From NCBI GenBank assembly GCA_006384855.1, contig VCJN01002436.1:124001-188000 (forward strand): a DNA stretch of 64,000 nucleotides. Reading direction: 5' to 3'. Source of the stretch: Tetraselmis striata (Eukaryota; Chlorophyta; Chlorodendrophyceae; Chlorodendrales; Chlorodendraceae). How positions within the stretch are numbered: the stretch's first letter is position 1; each line of letters opens with the position of its first letter. The notes under the pieces are model-generated. The model was not told where the DNA came from. It did not search any database and saw only the letters and a program-made list of their open reading frames with translations. Below, piece by piece: positions 16,309 through 27,829 of this stretch. Position numbers and translations under genes: made by a program.

Positions 16309-19087
16309 CTCATGGTGTGCGTGGGCCTTTCCAGGAAGTCTTCGTATTTGACCCGCAGTGTCGGCCGCCTGTACCGCACCACCGCCTGCTCCAGCTGCCT
16401 GTTGGCCTTCTCCGTGAACCTCAACCAGCGCCTGTACTTGCGGAGATCCACCACGGACGAGCTGCCGTTGGTGGTGGCAGTGGACGGGGCGGTGTCGGCG
16501 GCCGCGCTGGTGGCGGGATGGAACTGGCTCTGGTGCAGCTCATGCGCCCTGCGGCAGCGAGTGCGACAAACAACGCAGCACCGCAGACAGGCCAACATGC
16601 CATCACTCCAATGCACAGAACATCAAGTTCACAGAGGCGCCGGCTGCCGCATGAACACCATTATTATAGCATGATTGCGCTCTCGATCCGCCTCCTCAAT
16701 CTTGTCCAACCGCGACCGCCCCCCCCCCCCCCCCCCCCCCCCACAACCACCTGCTGGGGTGTGCGGCTGTTGGGGGCGGTGTATTGGGGGCGGCTCTCAC
16801 CTGTGCCACGACAGCGCCTCCATGGCCGTGTTCTCCCGGGCCGTCACTATGAACGAAACCTGCGCGGGAACAATGAGGGGCGAGGTGCACGCGGGGCCGG
16901 TTAGACGCACCGCAACATCTGTCATGAGCTCGCCCGGCAAAACAATCAGGCATGCCAGCTGCGATACATTCATGCAGCCGTTGTCAGGCTGTAGTTTACA
17001 TTGGACGGCACTGCTTGCATATTGCATCAAGTCGGCTTGAGACCGGCTTCACAAATCCGGCGAATGGCGTGTTCTGGGGGACATCACCGTGCCTGCGGCC
17101 GCCTGGCATCCGTCGATGCAAAGCAGGAGAACTGCCCATGCTCATGTAGGATGAAATGCCGTGGCCGGGGGTTCGATCATTTGATACGATAGTACAGGTG
17201 CTGATCCATCACCTATAAGAGCTCCCATTATAAAAGCAACAAAATGGGCTTGCAGACAACTTTTAGGAACGTTTGCTCTGGCTGGTTCCCCGGTACATTA
17301 CAAACACAAACGGTGTGCGGATAAGTACCAAGTTCAACCCCCCCCCCCCCCCCCCCCTGGCGGACAACAAAACTGTTAAATTGGAGAAATAATTCAGAAT
17401 ATAGAACGACTACAGCACGAATACTCCGACGCGAAGGGGCAAAACAATTCCTTTTTTTGGACCCGCGGACCGTATTTAATTCTACGCTGGTTTCATCTAC
17501 ATTTGTGCTCCTCTGACAGGCAGGGCAGGTTCTCATTTGTGTTATTGTAGCTGCGGGGGAAGTCGTAGTGGGAGGTTGGCTTGGGGATATACTTCGGGGT
17601 GGGACAAGCGATTTGAATGGCTGCGAGACGAGAGGTGTCGTCGGGGTCTCTCGCTGGGTATGTGGCACCACAGCAAGGTGCTGCACTGTCCGTAGAAACT
17701 AGATATTTGAGGGGGGGAGGCATGCCTCGCACTCATCCAGGAACTTTTTGAATTCTGTTCCCGAGAGGCCGGTCAAGCCAAAACGCTCTGGCCGCCGCCT
17801 GTCTTCCAGGGGCCGGAACTTGAAGCCCACCGCCGTGTATGCGCTGACCTTGGCATGTGAGAGGGCCTCCGGGTTGACTCGGGGCATCCTTGCCATCGCT
17901 TGGCGCCACTGAACGCGTTATTGAGGCAGCAGCCATGTAAGGATGAGCCCCAGATGACGGCATGAGAGATTGCGACGCAGGAGGACGCATTGGGGCTGTT
18001 TGAGCGAGCGCCCATCGATTATTAATGCATAGATAGTTTGCAAAATTCGCTGGATGGCACCATGCGCAGGATGATCAGCAGTATTATGCGCACGTGCACA
18101 TTTGGCCGTTTTGGATCGGTCGATGCAGCACCTTTTGGTGCTCCATTGGGTCTGCGCCAGGAAGGTTGAAGGCGAGGTGAAAGTACTCCCACTTTTTGGG
18201 CGCCGTCAGCCCGTACTCAAGCGGCTCAAAGCCAGGCACAAGCACTGACACCACGCCGCCGCCACTCTTAGAAGCCATAGCTCATAGCTCATAGCTCATA
18301 GGTGAAGTTTAGAATACTTTATTAGTTATTTAGATTTATTTTTAGTTAGAGTACTAGAATAAATCAGTAAATGGAATAGAATCGACAGAATAAATCAATA
18401 TAAAGCATGGGAAGCGAGTAATATGTACAATCGCTCAAAATGGCTGATCCTTAATTTGGAAATGGCTGATCATTTATGTGTACATGCAGCAACAACGGGC
18501 TCGGCATAATAGTATAATCCTACTGAGGCTGATGATACTTCGACGGTAGCATTTTACTTGTAAAGCCGTGCTGTTAAATACCCAGTACTCTCGCCATTAT
18601 TCATTCTGATTGTTAAATTCGACCACTGCGACACGCACCCGGCGCGGGCGGCACCTTTATTCGCCGAAGAGAGAGCCTCGGCAATCGCGCTGGAGCCCTG
18701 GTGACCAGTGAATAGTATGAGGAAACGTCTAAGCAGGTGGCTGTCGTCACTGCCGGCCTGGCGCGGAGCGCAGTGCTGCGCCCTACTCCGGCCCGGCCAC
18801 CATGCGTGTACGTCGCCCCCCTCCGGCAGTTCCGGGCTGCGAAATGGCGACGTCAATGGCGGGTCGGGCGGACTCGTAAAATTCGCTGGCGCCTCGGCTT
18901 CCCTCGGATTTTCACGCGCGGCGGTCCTCGCCAGTTGGGACCTGGTGTTCTGAGAATAAGAGAGGTCGGGAGTAGCATTGTCCCGTAGTGCTGAAGCTAC
19001 CGATAGCTTCCCGCCGTGTGCAGCGAGCAGTAATTTCAGCAATGTTGCTGTCGTCGTGACAGCGATGATGCCCGCCGTGCCCCTCAT
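16309..19087 (-). CDS. Membrane-anchored sulfotransferase (3' end unresolved)
   Basis: Transfers sulfate from PAPS to a carbohydrate or similar acceptor, probably in the Golgi; volvocine algae use such enzymes for sulfated matrix glycans. Exons on the - strand: 19087-18655, 18244-18132, 17908-17726, 16859-16801, 16548-16309, all joined in phase (1028 nt, 342 codons). Residues 7-23 form a single hydrophobic signal anchor. FLILFTGHQGSSAIAEAL (122-139) is the 5'-PAPS loop. VPGFEPLEYG, AVGFKFRPL and SFIVTAREN...LSWHRAHELH follow in the expected order, and LRVKYEDFLERP is the 3'-PAPS-region YED motif. The intron after exon 3 has a GC donor (GAG|gcatgc). The exon coding the C-terminus after 16309 was not found, so the gene may be incomplete or continue into unrecognised sequence. 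Confidence 0.8.
18276..18301 (+). repeat. Short tandem repeat in a sulfotransferase intron
   Basis: Three to four copies of the 9-mer catagctca, followed by an AT-rich stretch (18310-18420). It lies just upstream, on the sense strand, of exon 2 of the sulfotransferase. Confidence 0.7.
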
Positions 19088-20670
19088 GATGTGTTTATTC
19101 TTTCTGGCCTTCGTTGCGCTGCACAGTCGGGTTGTACGCCGCCGTAGTAGCCCTGGCAGTAGTGACGATTGGCAAATATATCCCAACTTGGCGGTTGTTC
19201 TGAAAAGACAATAACGTGTAACTTTACGCACCGCCGATGAGGCAGCGATCGCCGACCCAGAATGATTTGCATGATGATGAATGTTTCTAGCAGTCTGCTG
19301 CTTTTTATTTGTCATAGTTACAACGGCGGCGACAAAGCATACGTCCACTTTGGTACATAGTATCACATTCATCATTATTTATTAATTTTCGGTACTAATG
19401 CCCCTGGAAGTCAATGGTACCGACTGCCACATATGATGCATGGCTATATTATATGTTATAGCGCGACAAATATCACTGACTCACTTCGGACGATATGTTT
19501 AGCCGCGCGACGACCGTGCGCGTATACTGTAATCGAACGGTAGTTACATGATAATAATATGGCGAACGCGTGCAGTCGACAGGCAGTACGGGTGCACCAC
19601 GACTGCGTCGCGCTATATGTATTATGGGTAATGCGACTCGGTGGAGCGCATCAGCAGTGTCGCAGGACTACTGAGACTGCGGCAAAGCAAAGTAATATGG
19701 CGAGTACGCACCGTAGCGGCGACCATTTGTATGATTTTTCTTCGTAATGGCGGTGGTTGGTGCATTTTCGGCATTGAAACTTCCTTCGCAGGTGACTAGC
19801 AAGCTATGGTATTGACGCATGTACTTATGCGTTTAATGCAAGTTTAGAATTCATTGTTTCAGGTTTGAAACTTTGGATTCATATACAGTTATGTGATTAC
19901 ATGCAGTGTGCGCTCTGCTATAGAGAACAGATTCTGTAACAATTCTGCATGATTCATATGTTTGAAATGAAAAGCAGTGGTTGCGATCGATTAAAATGAT
20001 GTGTTTATTAAAATGCACGAATCCACAGTGATTCGGCAACAGCACATCCAGCATGATATGCCCATAGAGTCACGGTCCGACTAGAAACCCAGCCCCAAAC
20101 CAAAGCAAACCATTATAGTATAACTTTTGCATGCACGTCGCATATGTTCGTGTCATGTGGGCGGACGACACCCCATGTGCGACTTCAATTGAGCCTGTGG
20201 CCAGACGGGCCCATTCATCACATTTTCCTATGTGTCCCTGCGGTGTTGTCGATGCGGAAGCAGGGGATCGGACACGCAGTCAACGCGGAAGCAGCCGATC
20301 GTTTCATCATTGTTTATTTGACTTCTCCGCCCGAAACAGCCGATAATGCGCATGCGCGCACTGCATGTCCTCACACCATGGCTCCAGATCCCCAAAACCG
20401 GCGATGCACTGCTGCCTGTTCCCACCCGGTAGGATTGTCCTGCTGCCCGGGAAGCCCCACATTACCACTCCACACAGCATTACTACCACTCCACTCTCCA
20501 CAGCGCCATGCGGTGATGGCCGCGGGACATAGGCTGCGGATCAGGGCATATACATACCATCTTACGTACCACCCAGCGTCCATTCAGTTGTCGGCGGCGG
20601 TTGCATTGGGATTGGGCATTGTATCAGGGTCTGCAGGCCTTGGATAAAGCCCTTCCCTCAGAGCCTTGTT
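19088..20670. other. Intergenic region between two minus-strand genes
   Basis: This contains the presumed promoter of the sulfotransferase (near 19.1-19.4 kb) and lower-GC sequence (19.3-20.1 kb). Several short open frames exist at 20131-20647, but none has an ATG-started domain I recognise. I see nothing further. Confidence 0.4.
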
Positions 20671-20674
20671 GTAA

Positions 20675-20679
20675 TTACA
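20675..20679 (-). promoter_or_regulatory. TGTAA polyadenylation signal of the secreted protein gene
   Basis: On the - strand TGTAA occurs 128 nt past the TGA stop at 20808, a normal distance for volvocine genes. Confidence 0.65.
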
Positions 20680-20807
20680 GGGCTACAGATCCCATCCAGG
20701 GAGATGCCTATGGCAGAGCTTGCGCGGGCAGAACTTGCCAGATTTGCATCTGCTGCAGAATGTGGTACGCGCTCTTCCCGCTTCAGAGTTCGGACCTTCT
20801 GTGCTAA

Positions 20808-22694
20808 TCAATCGGAACTAAGGTCAAGCTCCGTGATTCCCCCAACAACAATCACGATCCGGCTCTTGATCTCATTGATCAGGCCGTCGAAGTCGTCTTT
20901 AATGACGGCCGAGCCAGACGCGAAATCCACTTTGTTGACGACATCCTTGAGGATTTCGTCCTTGATATCGTCCGCGAACGCGTCCCAGAACCCGGGCTGG
21001 AAGATGTCCCTCCCGCTGAAGTCAAAATCCCCAAACTCCAGCGCCTGGATGTTCGACACGATGTCCTGCACCCTTAGGCGGATGCTTGCGGCCAATGTAC
21101 CCGCGTAATCCTTCAATTCGTCAACCTGCAGCCCATCCACCACAGTGATGTCCCCAATGACGGAGTTGGCCTTGTCGATGATGTCCTGAATGTTAGGCCT
21201 AACCTTCTCCAGAAGTGCGTCACTATCAAGGCCCTCGCACACATCGGTGCCGAGCAGATCGCAGGGGTCGGACTTGAGTAGGTCCAAAGACACCTTGCGC
21301 AACACACTGGCTCTGATCTTGTTGGCGAAGTCAGCATCCAGAGGTGAGCCGAGCTCGCCGTCATCGAAGGCACTCTGAATCTTGCGGCGAATCTCAGCAG
21401 CCGTCTGCTGTGCGAATGTGGCGCTGAAGGGATTGCCACCAGAAAAGCGCCGGAACATCTCATCTTGCAAGGCCGTGGCGAGACCGTAGGCCAGGTTTGA
21501 AAGCGAATCACCGTCCACACCCGCCACCCTAGACAGACTGCTGGACAGTCTGTCCATTATGGCGCGTTTCATGTTGTCGCTGAAGCCGGAATCAGGGCTG
21601 ACGGCGCTGTCTGAAATTGACTGCAGGACCTTCTCCCTCACGTCCATCGCCAAGCTCGAGGGAAAGTCATCAGACAACTGCACAATCATCACAGCAAGTG
21701 GTGTCAGCACATATAGGCGGTGACGTTCATGTAACAGTGTGTCACTATGTGTTTGAAAAACCGGGGGGGGGGGGGTCCAATAGACAAAGTCGAAGTCCGG
21801 CACTGGCATTGAGACCACCCATGCATGCAGGTGAGGGTAGCAAGGCAGCAAGGACTTGTGAACTTGCCAGGTCGTCATCCAGCTTGTCAAGAATGGCCTC
21901 CTTGATCAACTCGGTGTAGCTGTCGCCGACGTCCCCGTCGCTGAAGCCCGGAATGCTGTCATCCAGCTGTTCGTACACTATCTCGATGATGTCCTCGGCC
22001 TGCGGTAGAAAGCAGGGGGTGAGGTCGAAACGCGCAGTCGAGTGCCGTGTGGCACGCAGAAACGCGCGCGCGCCCGTGTGTGTGTGTGTGTGTGTGTGTG
22101 TGTCTGTCTGTGTCTGTCTGTGTGTGTGTCTGTGTGTCTGTGTGTGTGGGCGGGGAGGGCGGAGGGAGACCCGGTCGTGACTTTAATGGGGGTTCGAGGA
22201 AGCAGATGGATAGTATGCCTACCAGCATGGAAAGATAAAGGATGCAATGCACGCGCCAGGACAGGAGGCAGGGGTCAAAACATTCCGGTCCTGTTCCGGG
22301 GGGGGGGGGGGGGGGGGGGGGGGGCGCGAACCAGGTCGTCGGCGAAGTCATCGTCGAGAGGGCTATCGTCAAAGTCCGCGATGTTGACGTCGTCGGAGTC
22401 GAGGACGTCGTTCACTTGGTTCCTGGCGTCATCTGCAAGCTCGTCAAAGTCCAAATTCTCAAGAAAGTCCGCGATCTTCTTCTGGAAGTCCTGAACGAGG
22501 CGGTCTGCCACTGAGCGCAGTGGGCTCAGGTCCGGCGCGTCACCGTTGCCCGCTGACTGCTGGCCCCTTAACACCACGTCGCGGATGCTCCGCAGCGTGC
22601 GCCGTGGCGCCCGATTGGACGCGTCCACAAGAGCGGCTGAAAGGCTCAGCACGAAGAGGAGAGCTGCCGTCGCGCGATAGGCGGAGCGGGTCAT
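20808..22694 (-). CDS. Secreted acidic helical protein, unknown function
   Basis: Three exons on the - strand, 22694-22332, 21999-21868 and 21677-20808, all in phase 0, give 454 residues. The ATG at 22694 starts a clear signal peptide (MTRSAYRATAALLFVLSLSA) ending near residue 26. The mature protein is rich in Asp, Leu, Ile and Ser, with repeated amphipathic blocks (for example VADRLVQDFQKKIADFLENL and IRLRVQDIVSNIQALEFGDF) and almost no Cys or Trp. It is therefore likely all-helical and extracellular or vacuolar. Intron 2 starts with a GC donor (CTG|gcaagt). Intron 1 holds a poly(C) run 7 nt from the donor and a (GT)n array. I do not recognise the family; an extracellular-matrix protein is a guess from the export signal. 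Confidence 0.8.
22073..22148 (+). repeat. (GT)n / (GTCT)n microsatellite
   Basis: About 75 bp of GT dinucleotides with interspersed TCTG units, preceded by CGCGCGCG. It lies in intron 1 of the secreted protein gene; on the sense strand it reads (AC)n. Confidence 0.9.
22298..22324 (+). repeat. Poly(G) tract, poly(C) on the sense strand
   Basis: About 26 consecutive G. On the transcribed - strand this is poly(C) beginning 7 nt inside intron 1, directly after the donor CTG|gttcgcg. Confidence 0.9.
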
Positions 22695-22699
22695 AGCGA

Positions 22700-25120
22700 C
22701 CACGAACACCTGCCCGGATGGGCAGCAGTCGGGCCACCGTCAGTGCGTCGTAGCTCACCAGCTGCGGTTCAAGTCTGCTGCACCGCACACACGCCTCGCC
22801 GTGCCGGGTCGTTCAGGCGCACTGTACAAAACAGAGAACACCAGCTAAAACTACCACGCGGGCGCGGGGTGTAGTCAGGTGCTCTTTAACAACGACCTCC
22901 TCACAGACAGTCCATGAGGACGTCACAGTAGGCGCAATGGGCGCGGACGACGTCGCGTCCCGGGCGAGCGTGCGCGCGAATCGTCGCGCGGACTTCTCCA
23001 GCCATGTCGAATCGTCGCGCGTGACGACGTTCAGCAACAGGTAGGGCGCCGCATTCCAGGCGAGTTCGTCGATTTTCGCCCTCAGTGGCAGTACTTGGCT
23101 CTAGAGTCCGCCACCACAGGTCATATCGACTCGTCGTCGCGTCGCAGTCGATCATCGCGTATTTATACTCCGCTATATACACATCATACCGGTAATAATA
23201 ATATTATTATATAGATGACATATGTACACACGTAGAATTTGTGCCTACCAGTACCTGCACCTGGGTAATATGGCGAGTAGCTGTCGCTAGATTTGCTGGA
23301 TACATATTTTCACATATGACGATATAGATTATTAGTCATACGTTCGCGTACCCTCCGGGTATTCGCGGACTGACGATGCGAGTACAGGGACCATCAGTTA
23401 AGGGTACCTGTCGCATCATGAGTCATTCCATTTCCTAGCAGTACATTTCGGTACCAGTACTGGTATGAACCGGGCGCAGGTACGACAACAATTACAAGAG
23501 GTACGACCGCAATTATCGATGACTCGTCGCTGTGTATGTACTACACCCGCCTGTGGTCCCTAATTTATTTAAAATCGCTCCCTCATGCTACGGGTACCCT
23601 GCTGTAGCGAGTATTTGCGGGGTCTCGCGCCCGTTTGCAAGAAGAAGCGGGCGATTTATATTAGCATTTTCAAATTCTCGGCCGGCTTTTTATATTACGG
23701 TCATGCATAAGGCGGATACGTCGGTAGTATATTTTCGTGTATGTACCCGTGCTGCTGCTGCTGTACTGCTTGCGACTAGCTTGTACATACAGCTGGCCAC
23801 AAAGTCTGCATGTTTTATGGGTGTGATTTCGCTTAGGGCGCTTCATCTAGTCGATAAACGCACAAAAAGCCTATGCCGTTGCGGTCATTGCGGGGAAACT
23901 TGTGAAAGGGCGTGCACATGGTGTGCTAGGAGGGTCAATACGACGGTGTGCGGTGCGCGCGAGGCAACTGTCATTCGGCAACATCAGTGTAACATGTGTT
24001 GGAAAACGGGGTGGTAGCCGGTTTGAGCGCAAAGACGATCTGTCATGGTGGGGCCTCCAGCATCCAGAGATGATGCACACCCCCTCCCACCCTCGCCCTC
24101 CGGTCCCATGCCTCTGCCGGACATATATATAGTCCCTGCTTTGCGGCTGTTAGTAATGTTGTTGCTGCAGGTGCTGCCCCACTTCAGTTTATCCAACAGT
24201 TGGACCCCATTTGTTCGTTCAGTGGTGTAGAAGATCTCCGTATCAATTTCGGTATTATGTCCCAGTAAACGTATCCGAATCCCACCAGGGGGGTGTGGTC
24301 GTTTATTTGCTCAGCTGCCAATTTGCAGCTAAATTGATCACGCATGTAATCCTGACCGCTCTACTGCTTGTAATCGCCGTGCATGAATAGCAAAATGCCT
24401 CCAGCTAGCCATGCAGCCCCGCTTTCGCACCGCTGAACACCTACCTTTACGCCACTGCTGCACAACTCTCGACCACCACAGCACCATCAACCAAAGTAGA
24501 ATAGAGCCAGCGCAGCACACAGCAACACCCAGAGTCCTCGCCCTCAGGCGCGCACCGCACAGCATCCGCTAAGCGCGGCAGAAACTATATACTGCAAGTC
24601 TGTGATTCCGATCTGCGCGGCAGCATTGGCATCTTGCGGCATGCAGCCCCGCGAAGCGGCCGCTTTCAGCAGTATAGTACAGCATGGGTCCATGCACAGC
24701 AGCCGCTCAGCATCACTTCTGGCAACGCCAACAGTCGCGCAGCCACACTCCACATGACACCACAACTTGCATCCCCTCGTAACCTCACTGCAACCCCCGC
24801 CTGCCATAGCGACCACCTGGATGATTGATGCACCGATCGAACAATGCACGATCACGAATGGCACGGTCGCCCTGCTCCACGTAGCACCCACGGGACTCCA
24901 TCCTCCATGCGCCCAGTACATCCCCTTACTTTGGGTTATTTCACAACAAGCACGGCGATGCAGGCCTCTCAGCCGCCCGCCCCATGCTAAAACGCCGAAC
25001 AACCATTTCACATGCTCCATCAACCAGATGACATCTGCGCCTTCAGTAAGATCGCCAACCTGCAGCAGCCGCAGCAGCAGCAGTAGCAGCGCCAGCTGCC
25101 CGCACACTGCGGTACGGCAC
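22700..25120. other. Intergenic region, no recognised gene
   Basis: 22.7-23.1 kb is the upstream region of the secreted protein gene. 23.2-23.8 kb is AT-richer. An open frame at 23532-24017 on + ends in a Cys-rich stretch (CRCGHCGETCERACTWC) but shows no known domain. 24.5-25.1 kb is downstream of the kinase gene on the - strand; an open - strand frame there (25107-24544) lacks domain resemblance and is taken as 3' untranslated or intergenic. Confidence 0.4.
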
Positions 25121-27829
25121 TCACAGACGCCGTCTGCTCCTGGTGACTATGGGATACGCCACCCCGCCCCCCTTGTGGGCCGTCCGCTCCCGCGCCGCAA
25201 TCTCCTCCACCCTGAGGCACCTCTCAGCGCATTTGCAGGCAGTGAGAACGGCCGCCCTGATGTCCGCCTCTGGAATGCCGTCCGGCATGTCTTGCATGCA
25301 GCTCTCCGTGACCGCGCACCGCACATCCACCAACACCGGCTGCGTTCGCCCCGCAAGCGCCAGCTCTGCGTGCTGGCTGCCACGGATCAGGCGGACCGAC
25401 ACCACCTGCGAGCCGGCGACATCCCATGCATAGCATCAGCATGTGCAGTCCGCAAAGCCAGCCGCATTCACACGATGCCACCTGCTGATCCCACCTGACG
25501 GAGCGCGGCAGGCGGTGGGCTGCCGCGCTTGAAGTGGACCGACACATCCCCCGACTCAGACAGCACCGCCGTTGCTTCTGGCGTGTCGCTCACTATACGC
25601 GGCGTGGCGCATGCGACCAGCTGCACGTACTCTACCGCCAGCTGGTAGAAAGGGGTCAGGCAGGCTGGGAGCCTGGGGAGTGCATACTCCTGCCGCATGA
25701 CAGGGCCGAGTTGCGGGTCAGTGCCCGGGCAAGTATGCGGTCACAAACGGCATGCTGCGGGGCGTGCTGGGCGTGACTGCGTCACAGGGTACACTCGAGC
25801 GCGCGGGAAGCCATGCCAGCTGCCCAGTATGCAAAAATAGGCGGCGCACCCGGGTGGGTCGGTCCATGCGCTCCAGCGTCATGGTTCGCCTATTAGCTGA
25901 TACCCCCACCCGCACTCCATGGGTGCGGTGCACAACCTCCACGCTGCCGTCTCCCAGGATGGCAAGATGCCCAAATGCGGTGGAGTTGCGGCACGGCGCC
26001 AGGCGCGCAGTGGGCCCCATGGGCGGCAGGGACGGAATCGTATCTTTGCGCTCCTCCATCTTGGGCAATGAGGTAGCGGCGCCGGTCGAGGATTCTCTGT
26101 GGCCCTCCGGCGCCGCGGGAGTGTCGGGCCAGGCAGAGGTCGAGGCCGCGCTGGTGCGGCAAAGTTCTGTGGCGCAGCGCTGCAGCTCCTTTGGGCATCC
26201 GAGATCCCGAACCCGCTCCTCCAGAGGGAGTTGCCTAGGCATGACTCCGTTCTGAGGGTGGTGGGTTGCTTCCCCTGGTGATGAGTGCGACTGCTCCGCG
26301 CCAGCCTGAAGGATCGCTTCGCCGGAGTTCGGGAGCTGCCGAGCGGCACTGGGCACTGAATCATTGGATCGCCTTGCGACATGAGGCACCGGCACCGGCG
26401 ACGGGCAGTGCTGCAGCCACGACGGATCATTCCCAGCGCCCGCGGTGCATTCACCAGGGGCTGTGTTCTCTTTGCCCATGCCGCTCTCTTTCTGGGCATA
26501 CGCGGCCGGAGATGAGGCGCACTGCAGACTGGCAGATCCAGCGCTGCCGATGTGGTTTGGCGCTGACAGGTGGGACTCCTCCAGGGTGGAACATAGCCGT
26601 AGCGGACAGGGTGTCTCTTGACTGCTCTGCTCGGCAGAGATGTCGAAGTGGCACACGGCGATGGCCGAAGGAGGATCGCCTGATGCACCGGCAAGCCTTC
26701 CCGCGGGGGGCACGTCCCCACCATACCCTGCGCATGTTGACGTTGTACTACCGGGGGAGTCATCCCTGTTTCTGCAGCCTGCACTGCTTTCGCCACTGAC
26801 GGAGTCCCCGCTTAGACACAAGTTGCGACCGCTCTGCAGGAGCTGCGAGTCGCAGCCCGGAGCAGCGTGGCCGAAATCGGCCGCCCCTGGCTGCTGCTGT
26901 TCAGCGCCCCCCTGCCTTGGTGCATCGGTGTGTGGCGCGCACGGCAGCTCCTCCACATACGGGGCGCTGCATCGCGTGGTCCTGGCGTCTGCAACGGCGG
27001 TGGCCCGGGAAGAGGCCAGGAAGGGGTGGGACAGCACTTGCGGCAGCGTGGGACGCGCTGTGGGGTCAGCCTGCAGCAGCGACTCCACGAGGGCGCGGGC
27101 ATGTATGCCCGCGCTCTCCGGCAACGCCGCCCCATATCGTCCCTCGCGTACGTTCGCCAGCGTGTCTGCAACGCGCACGCCCTGGAATGGCGGTTTGCCG
27201 GCGAGCATGGTGAACAAAGCGACACCGAGGCTCCATGCGTCGGCTGCCAGGCCGTACGGTCGGCCGGCAGCCACCTCGGGCGCTAGGTAGTTCGGCGTCC
27301 CGCAGAGGGTCACGCGCTCCGAATCCGCGCTGTCCAGCGCCGCGGCGAGGCCAAAGTCGGCGATCTTCAGCTGCCCGTCGTCCGTGAGCAGCAGGTTGGC
27401 TAGCTTGATGTCCCGGTGCATGATGGCGTTAGCGTGTAGGTAAGCAAGCCCGGCGGCGAGCTGCGCTGCGAGAGCCGCGGCCTCGGCCTCCGGCAGACCG
27501 CCCCGCGACCGCACGTGCTCAAGCAGCTCCCCGCGACCACAGAGCTCGGTGACGAGGTACACGGCACCCGCGTCCTCGTACGCGTCCAGCAGGGACAGGA
27601 CGTTTGGGTGGTTCAGGCGGCGCAGGATGGTCACCTCGCGGCGAAGCGCATCCTGCGACGCGCCGTCCGCCAGCAGGCGCTTCGGCACCGCCTTGACCGC
27701 CACGGCGCGCCCGTCAGATAGGCAACGCCCTGCGTACACGTCACCAAAGGTCCCGCGCCCCAAGACAGCACCCAGGGAATAGCTTTCCGCCCGGTGGCTG
27801 CTCACCGCGGCCTCGTGGGCGCCTGCCAT
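25121..27829 (-). CDS. Ser/Thr protein kinase with polo-box-like C-terminus (PLK-type)
   Basis: Start at ATG 27829, the first in-frame ATG. The kinase domain (residues about 17-275) shows LGRGTFGDVY, VAVK (Lys46), HRDIKLANLLL, DFGLA and GTPNYLAPEV, ending in HPFL. A long Ser/Pro/Gly-rich linker (about 280-590) follows. Then come a polo-box-like segment around FGHLAILGDGSVEV and, in exon 2 (25689-25495), AVEYVQLVACATPRIV...VHFKRG, resembling the polo-box FV.lVr.KTPKi...F..G. Exon 3 is 25405-25121, ending in TGA; both exons are in phase 0. The exon 1/2 junction is not fixed: the frame must change between about 25790 and 25690, probably by a short intron ending at GGCAG|GAG. Polo-like kinases act in mitosis and centriole/basal-body control. 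The kinase call is firm; PLK is likely. Confidence 0.85.

Noticed and set aside
23532..24017. Cys-rich + strand ORF
   Set aside because: Cys spacing does not match a zinc-finger family I know, no neighbouring exon was found, and the N-terminal part looks non-coding.
24544..25107. 187-residue - strand open frame after the kinase stop
   Set aside because: Starts at a CTG-repeat leucine run, shows no domain and lies in presumed 3' untranslated sequence.
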